In this document: in pieces, positions 8,012 through 13,465 of the stretch
Layout: every line of letters starts with the position of its first letter
Position numbering within the stretch: position 1 is the stretch's first letter
DNA from: an uncultured Azospirillum sp.
Lineage (GTDB): Bacteria > Pseudomonadota > Alphaproteobacteria > RF32 > CAG-239
Direction of reading: 5' to 3'
NCBI GenBank assembly: GCA_902489795.1
Contig: CABUBU010000036.1
Coordinates: 1 to 13,465 of the forward strand
DNA: 13,465 nucleotides
Program-made: the position numbers and the translations under genes
The notes under the pieces: model-generated
Databases searched by the model: none
What the model was told of the DNA's origin: nothing
The model's input: only the letters and a program-made list of their open reading frames with translations

Positions 8012-8049
8012 AAAAAAAACACCTTCCGCAAGGGGAAGGTGTTTTTTTT
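8012..8049. terminator. bidirectional terminator
   Basis: A perfect 16-bp inverted repeat: eight A, then CACCTTCC, a 6-nt loop, GGAAGGTG and eight T. It sits between the convergent lipoprotein remnant (ends 7987) and ettA (ends 8070) and gives a T-run after the stem on either strand. Confidence 0.95.
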
Positions 8050-8069
8050 GTTTGCCGGAAACGTCCGCC

Positions 8070-9749
<1,680 letters not shown>

Positions 9750-9803
9750 TTAAATATTCTCCTTATTTCTGTCTTTATTGTCGTTTGCTTTATCAGTTGT
9801 TTT

Positions 9804-10394
9804 TTATTGACGCCGGATGTGTCCGATCGCAGCTTCGGCCGGTGCCGGCGGCTGGCCGTAGCCGGTTGCTTCCGCGGACGACCCGGCGGCGGAAGAATCG
9901 TTTTCAACGGTTATTTTGCCGACTTTTACCTTTTTGCCGCGGTCATATATTTTCTGCGCGTTCATGCGGTCGTTCCTGTCCTGATAAAGCAGGGTGGCGT
10001 CATAGGGCTGCCGCGGGGTAAAAATTTTGCCGTCGGGCATTTTGATGCTGCCGTCGGCATACAGTGTCGCCTGATAAATCGGCTGGTCGTTAAAACGGCG
10101 GTTGATGTCGTCGCATTCAAAAAAGCCGTCTGCCTGCTTGGCAAAAAAGCCGTCTGCCTTGGCGTTGTTGTAGGCATACATGGCTTTGGCCTGCATTTTG
10201 TTGCTCGGTGCCTTGGTGATGAGAATGGCACGGGCCAGCATTTCAAAGGTCTGGAATTTGGAGGCGCCGCAGGCCATGCCCTGGCCGGCAATGTAGCCGA
10301 GCGTTTTGACCTCGTCAATGTACCCCACGGTCTGTGCGCGTGCCGAAGCGGAAAGCAGCAGGGCGGCGGTTATGGTTAAAAACGTTTTTTTCAT
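9804..10394 (-). CDS. small secreted/periplasmic protein of unknown function
   Basis: A 196-residue protein with a Sec signal peptide (MKKTFLTITAALLLSASARA, cleavage probably before QTVG). The mature part carries two cysteines (about C42 and C94). It contains a helical stretch (GQGMACGASKFQTFEMLARAILITKA) and a low-complexity Ala/Pro/Ser-rich tail (AEATGYGQPPAPAEAA). I do not recognise the family. Two ATGs are adjacent (10397 and 10394); I favour 10394 because AGGAG is then 5 nt upstream instead of 2. An in-frame 8-residue duplication, ADGFFAKQ-ADGFF, is visible near residues 80-92. A near-consensus promoter lies 31 bp upstream. It probably leads an operon with ettA. Confidence 0.82.
   Translation of the reverse strand: MKKTFLTITAALLLSASARAQTVGYIDEVKTLGYIAGQGMACGASKFQTFEMLARAILITKAPSNKMQAKAMYAYNNAKADGFFAKQADGFFECDDINRRFNDQPIYQATLYADGSIKMPDGKIFTPRQPYDATLLYQDRNDRMNAQKIYDRGKKVKVGKITVENDSSAAGSSAEATGYGQPPAPAEAAIGHIRRQ
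10118..10159. repeat. 24-nt-period direct repeat inside the secreted-protein gene
   Basis: The 18-nt string CAAAAAAGCCGTCTGCCT occurs at 10118-10135 and 10142-10159. The period is a multiple of three, so on the minus strand it encodes a repeated ADGFF block without breaking the frame. Confidence 0.85.
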
Positions 10395-10424
10395 CATGGC
10401 TCCTTGTTTTGAATCTTTAAGCCG

Positions 10425-10452
10425 ATTATAGGGGAAATATTTTGCAATGCAA
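10425..10452 (-). promoter_or_regulatory. sigma70-type promoter for the secreted-protein/ettA operon
   Basis: On the minus strand TTGCAT (10447-10452) and TATAAT (10425-10430) are separated by 16 bp. The implied leader is about 25 nt before the ATG at 10394. It is divergent from the rpmJ promoter about 40 bp away. Confidence 0.75.
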
Positions 10453-10492
10453 AAATAATCTTCGTTTTTACCACATTTTACCAAAAATATGG

Positions 10493-10521
10493 TTGACAAA
10501 AGCCGAGTTTTAGCATAAGTT
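10493..10521 (+). promoter_or_regulatory. strong sigma70-type promoter for rpmJ
   Basis: A perfect TTGACA (10493-10498) is followed after 17 bp by TAAGTT (10516-10521), with GCATAAG around the -10. The leader to the ATG at 10553 would be about 25 nt. A perfect -35 fits high expression of a ribosomal protein gene. Confidence 0.8.
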
Positions 10522-10552
10522 GCAGCAAAACATCTGATATGAGGAATGTGTT

Positions 10553-10678
10553 ATGAAACTGTATAGTTCTTTAAAAACCAAGAAAAACCGCGATAAGGAC
10601 TGCAAAATCGTTCGTCGTAAAGGCCGGATTTTCGTTATCAATAAGAAGAACCCGAAGTTCAAGGCTTGCCAGGGTTAA
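10553..10678 (+). CDS. rpmJ: 50S ribosomal protein bL36 (zinc-free type)
   Basis: A 41-residue basic protein beginning MKLYSSLKTKKNRDKD, with the bL36 core VRRKGRIFVINKKNPKFKA and ending CQG. bL36 is a small component of the large ribosomal subunit. Only two cysteines remain (C17 and C39), so the zinc-binding C-x2-C...C-x4-H arrangement of the classical form is absent. This matches the 41-residue, zinc-independent type common in alphaproteobacteria and the E. coli ykgO paralogue. GAGGA lies 7 nt before the ATG. It is monocistronic, with its own promoter and terminator. Confidence 0.95.
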   Translation: MKLYSSLKTKKNRDKDCKIVRRKGRIFVINKKNPKFKACQG

Positions 10679-10700
10679 TCAATTGACGCCTTTCAAATCG

Positions 10701-10725
10701 GCTCCGCGAAAGCGGAGCTTTTTTT
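10701..10725 (+). terminator. Rho-independent terminator of rpmJ
   Basis: A 7-bp stem GCTCCGC / GCGGAGC with a GAAA tetraloop is followed by seven T, 22 bp after the rpmJ stop. Confidence 0.95.
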
Positions 10726-10838
10726 GTGCCGGAAATTTTTGCGTAAAAATGAAGAGAATCGGACAGCTTAAAGAAGCGGGACGACTTATCCGGCAGGCAT
10801 AAAAGGAATCCCCCGAATTATCCGGGATCTCACGATAC

Positions 10839-10866
10839 AAAAAACAGACGCCGAAGCGTCTGTTTT
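10839..10866 (-). terminator. Rho-independent terminator of tolB
   Basis: On the minus strand an 11-bp stem (AAAACAGACGC / GCGTCTGTTTT) with a TTCG tetraloop leads into a run of six T. It lies 24 bp beyond the tolB stop. Confidence 0.93.
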
Positions 10867-10889
10867 GCAAGGTTTCGATCCAGCTGCAA

Positions 10890-12200
10890 TTATGGCAGGA
10901 GCGGCGACCACGCCGGATCCGAAGCGTCGGCGGGGGTGACAATCATCCGTTCGTTGTAGCCGGTGAGGTCGATGGTGTAGAGTTTGACCGGCGCGTTGCT
11001 GCGTGAAGTGCCTTTGTCCTGGCGGAAGTACATCAGCACACGGCCGTTGGGTGCCCAAACCGGCGCTTCCACCAGATAGCCGCTGGTGATCAGACGTTCG
11101 CCGCTGCCGTCCGGGTACATAACGCCGATATAAAACTGTCCGCCGGCCATTTTAGTGAAGGCGATGTAGTCGCCGCGCGGCGACCATACCGGCGTGGCAT
11201 AGCGGCCGTTGCCGTAGCTGATGCGGCGGACGTTGCTGCCGTCGGCGTCCATGACGTAAAGCTGCTGGTTACCGCCGCGGTCGGAGTTAAACACAATCTG
11301 TTTACCGTCCGGCGAGTAGCTGGGCGAGGTGTTGATCGAAGTGCCTGAAGTGAGCTGTACGCTTTTGCCGGTTTTCAGATCCAGTTCGTAAATGTCGGTG
11401 GTGCTGCCTTTAGCGTAGCTCAAAAGCAGTTTGGAACTGTCGGGTGAAAAGACGGGGGCAAAAGTCATGCCCTTAAATTCGCCGACCAATTTCTGTTTGC
11501 CGGTTTCGATGTCAAGCATATAGACTTTCGGCGTGGTGCCGGCATAAGACAAATAGGTGATTTTTTGCAGGTTGGGCGAAAAACGCGGAGTGAGGGCCAT
11601 GGAGGCGCCGTTGGTCAGAAACTTGTGATTTTCGCCGTCCTGATCCATGATTGCCAGCCGTTTGATGCGGCGGGTGGCGGGGCCACTTTCGGAAATGTAA
11701 ACAATGCGGGTGTCAAAATAGCCTTTTTCTCCGGTCAGACGTTCGTAAACAGCATCGGCGATCACATGTGCCACCCGCCGCCAGTTGTCTTTGGTGGTGG
11801 TAAACGACTGGCCTTTCATCTGTTCTTCGGAATAAACGTCCCACAGGCGGAATTCCACCCGCAGGTTGGCGGCGTCGATTTCGGAGATGGCGCTCTGGAT
11901 AAGCGCGGCGGCGTTAAGCGCTTTCCAGTCGGTAAAGCGCGGCAATTCGTCAATCGAGGTAAAAGTCTGGATATAGCTGTCTTCCGGAATAATGCGGAAA
12001 AGGCCGGAACGTTCCAGATCGGCGATCACAACTTCGCGAATCCGTTCGCCGTAGGAAGCAGCCTCGCCGCTGCCAGACATTTGTGGAAAAGCGATCGGCA
12101 TCGGTTCGCGCATGGCGCCGTTAACGTCAATTTTCAACTCGGCGCGAACGGGGGAAATCAGGAAACCGAGCGCCAGGGCAGCGTAATATATGATTTTCAT
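10890..12200 (-). CDS. tolB: Tol-Pal system beta-propeller protein TolB
   Basis: Periplasmic component of the Tol-Pal envelope system, which keeps the outer membrane attached during division and binds Pal and TolA. The protein has 436 residues, the usual length. Residues 1-20 are a Sec signal peptide (cleavage probably after PVRA, giving ELKIDVNG). The N-terminal alpha/beta domain (to about 190) is followed by a beta-propeller built of repeats with the xSPxG/D pattern: FSPNLQKITY, FSPDSSKLLL, YSPDGKQIVF, WSPRGDYIAF and WAPNGRVLMY. The start at 12200 has AAGGTG upstream. tolB usually lies with tolQRA and pal; here it stands alone, with its own terminator and divergent from ruvX. A weak promoter candidate (TTAACG, 16 bp, TATCAT) overlaps the palindromes in the tolB-ruvX gap. 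Confidence 0.97.
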   Translation of the reverse strand: MKIIYYAALALGFLISPVRAELKIDVNGAMREPMPIAFPQMSGSGEAASYGERIREVVIADLERSGLFRIIPEDSYIQTFTSIDELPRFTDWKALNAAALIQSAISEIDAANLRVEFRLWDVYSEEQMKGQSFTTTKDNWRRVAHVIADAVYERLTGEKGYFDTRIVYISESGPATRRIKRLAIMDQDGENHKFLTNGASMALTPRFSPNLQKITYLSYAGTTPKVYMLDIETGKQKLVGEFKGMTFAPVFSPDSSKLLLSYAKGSTTDIYELDLKTGKSVQLTSGTSINTSPSYSPDGKQIVFNSDRGGNQQLYVMDADGSNVRRISYGNGRYATPVWSPRGDYIAFTKMAGGQFYIGVMYPDGSGERLITSGYLVEAPVWAPNGRVLMYFRQDKGTSRSNAPVKLYTIDLTGYNERMIVTPADASDPAWSPLLP

Positions 12201-12237
12201 TTTAACACCTTGGGATTTTAAAATTTTACTTATGATA

Positions 12238-12253
12238 TAACATATGTTAACAT
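12238..12253. promoter_or_regulatory. overlapping palindromes between tolB and ruvX
   Basis: TAACATATGTTA (12238-12249) is a perfect 12-bp palindrome and overlaps ATGTTAACAT (12244-12253), a perfect 10-bp palindrome. They sit in the 98-bp divergent gap where the tolB promoter must lie, so an operator is possible. AT-rich palindromes can also arise by chance. Confidence 0.35.
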
Positions 12254-12298
12254 CGTTAAAATTTCATTAGCGGACAAAAAATTTATGAGGACGGAAAA

Positions 12299-12757
12299 AT
12301 GGAACTTGCGGATTTTAAAGCGAAACTGCCGGCCAAAAAAGCGTTGATCGGCTTTGATTACGGCAGTCGCCGGCTGGGGGTGGCTGTTTCTGATCTGTCA
12401 TTGACGATTGCTTCTTCCTATACCATTGTTTATCGTCAGGACTGGACAAAAGATCTGGCGGCAATCCGCCAAATCGTTGTGGAAAAGGAGATTGGCGGCA
12501 TGGTGTTCGGCCTGCCGCTGCAAATGAACGGCGAGGAAGGGGAAATTGCCGCAGAAGTCCGCGCCTTTGCCGCCAAAATGGAAAGAACGTTTGCTTTGCC
12601 GGTCGCTTTTTGGGATGAACGGCTTTCGTCCTCGGCGATGGAAAGCTTCTTGATTAGAGAGGTTGATTTGTCGCGTGCGAAACGCAAAAAAGTGTTGGAT
12701 GCTTCTGCAGCAGCCTATATTCTGCAAGGATTTCTCGATAGTTTGAAATATGCTTAG
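12299..12757 (+). CDS. ruvX: RuvX/YqgF family RNase H-fold nuclease
   Basis: A 152-residue member of the YqgF/RuvX family, an RNase H-fold nuclease linked to Holliday-junction resolution and to 16S pre-rRNA 5'-end processing. The diagnostic blocks are present in order: GFDYGSRRLGVAVSD with catalytic D20, VFGLPLQMNGEEG at about 69-81, FWDERLSS with D106/E107, and LDASAAAYILQGFLD with D134. GAGG lies 8 nt before the ATG. It ends in TAG, the only intact gene in the window not ending in TAA. No strong terminator follows; an AT-only stem with a T-run at 12784-12804 is a weak candidate. Confidence 0.95.
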   Translation: MELADFKAKLPAKKALIGFDYGSRRLGVAVSDLSLTIASSYTIVYRQDWTKDLAAIRQIVVEKEIGGMVFGLPLQMNGEEGEIAAEVRAFAAKMERTFALPVAFWDERLSSSAMESFLIREVDLSRAKRKKVLDASAAAYILQGFLDSLKYA

Positions 12758-12799
12758 TTTGTTTTGATTAAACGTTTGATTTTAATATAAAAATATATT

Positions 12800-12947
12800 T
12801 TTTTGCCTGTCGCGGAAAAAGGTACGTTAAAATGCAGCAAAAATCAAGACGAAAAATCAAGGACTGTCGGGGAAATTTTCTATAACTATCTATCGTACAA
12901 TATTTTACATCACCTGAACGAAATATTATGTATAAAGGGGAAGGGTC
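12800..12947 (+). promoter_or_regulatory. conserved leader, copy 2 (upstream of intact Cys-rich gene)
   Basis: This is the counterpart of 4425-4577. It has the AAATCAAG direct repeat at 12841-12848 and 12854-12861 with the same 13-bp period. It also has CGGGGAAATTTTCTATAACTA from 12868, the near-palindrome TATCGTACAATA at 12891-12902, CACCTGAAC, and a purine ribosome-site region (AAAGGGGAAGGG) before the ATG. The only substitutions inside the GGGGAAA-to-TATCGTACAATA block are two bases in the spacer, which points to selection on both boxes or to gene conversion. Confidence 0.65.
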
Positions 12948-13465
12948 ATGAAAATATTGTATAAAACCATGAGGTTGTGGCTGCTAGCCGTGTGTTTATG
13001 CACGCTTGCGGCAACACCGGCTTCGGCCAAAGTCTGTTTTGTCGGCGAGGAAAACTGTACGGGCGGCGGCAGTTTCGACGATTATAAGGATCCGGGCGAA
13101 GACGGAAATTTGTGTAAAAAGGAGGGATTCGGTACTACTGCAGCCGAATGCCGAAATGATCCGAACAAGGACATTACGGCATATTGCCCGTATAATAACA
13201 ATTATGTAAAGTGTTGCGGCAAGGAATATGTTTATGATGCTCCCTGTGTTTACCCGCTGGTAACGAAGGGTAAATGCGGCAACAAGTATAAATGCGAATG
13301 CGACTCGTCGCAATACAAGTATACTGACCACGAATGCAAAACGACCAAGGGGTCTGCGGGTGAGGGGTACGAAAACTCGTATGGATCGGGGTCTTTTTGT
13401 ACGCAGCAGAGCTATGACAGCAATACCCAAAAGATTGTTTCGGAAGTAAGGTATTCTTCCTGTCA
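12948..13465 (+). CDS. cysteine-rich secreted protein, partial (runs off right edge)
   Basis: An open frame of 172 codons with no stop before the window ends. It begins MKILYKTMRLWLLAVCLC, a signal peptide with a good cleavage site (ATPASA before KVCF). The mature part opens with KVCFVGEENCTGGGSFDDY and holds 14 cysteines in the visible part, including a CC-GKEY block and a KCECDSSQYKY module. It is clearly paralogous to the broken gene at 4578, with the same cysteine spacing. It lacks the lost cysteine and damaged cleavage site of that copy (YCPYN, ASA). I infer an exported, disulfide-stabilised protein; I do not recognise a named family. An anchor or C-terminal domain, if any, lies outside the window. 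Confidence 0.85.
   Translation, partial: MKILYKTMRLWLLAVCLCTLAATPASAKVCFVGEENCTGGGSFDDYKDPGEDGNLCKKEGFGTTAAECRNDPNKDITAYCPYNNNYVKCCGKEYVYDAPCVYPLVTKGKCGNKYKCECDSSQYKYTDHECKTTKGSAGEGYENSYGSGSFCTQQSYDSNTQKIVSEVRYSSC

Noticed and set aside
11565..12221. 218-codon open frame antisense to tolB
   Set aside because: It lies wholly against tolB, which has a full set of propeller repeats and a signal peptide; the antisense product shows no recognisable features.

Overview
The window looks like a chromosomal segment from an uncultured, probably host-associated alphaproteobacterium. LepA, EttA, TolB, RuvX and a 41-residue zinc-free bL36 protein are clearly recognisable. The two longest core proteins (LepA, TolB) read as proteobacterial, but the exact lineage is inference. 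All nine intact, complete genes end in TAA except ruvX (TAG), and all their Trp codons are TGG, so the standard bacterial code applies.

Layout. 1-331: a 130-bp tandem repeat cut by the window edge, then a hairpin terminator. 332-2990 (minus): a secreted protein of unknown function with its own near-consensus promoter, preceded by lepA. 3121-4368 (plus, divergent from lepA): a GNAT acetyltransferase and an unknown cytoplasmic protein, probably one operon closed by a strong terminator. 4425-7987 (plus): a degraded accessory stretch. It holds a broken cysteine-rich secreted protein gene (three in-frame stops, two frameshifts), a 353-bp gap with a palindrome and a polypurine run, and a broken Bacteroidota-like lipoprotein gene (two frameshifts). 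8012-8049: a bidirectional terminator. 8070-10394 (minus): ettA and an upstream small secreted protein. 10493-10725 (plus): rpmJ with its own promoter and terminator. 10839-12200 (minus): tolB. 12299-12757 (plus): ruvX. 12800-13465: the start of an intact paralogue of the broken cysteine-rich gene, running off the right edge.

The housekeeping genes are translation factors (LepA/EF4, EttA, bL36), envelope maintenance (TolB) and nucleic-acid processing (RuvX). The most interesting part is the cysteine-rich paralogue pair. Both copies have the same roughly 150-bp upstream leader, which near the start codon is about 90% identical by eye, apparently better conserved than the coding sequence. Both encode a signal peptide followed by a Cys-xxx-GEE-x-Cys-TGGGSFDDY block and repeated CxC modules. 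This suggests a co-regulated multicopy family of secreted, disulfide-rich surface proteins, with the copy at 4578 decaying and the copy at 12948 still open as far as it is visible.
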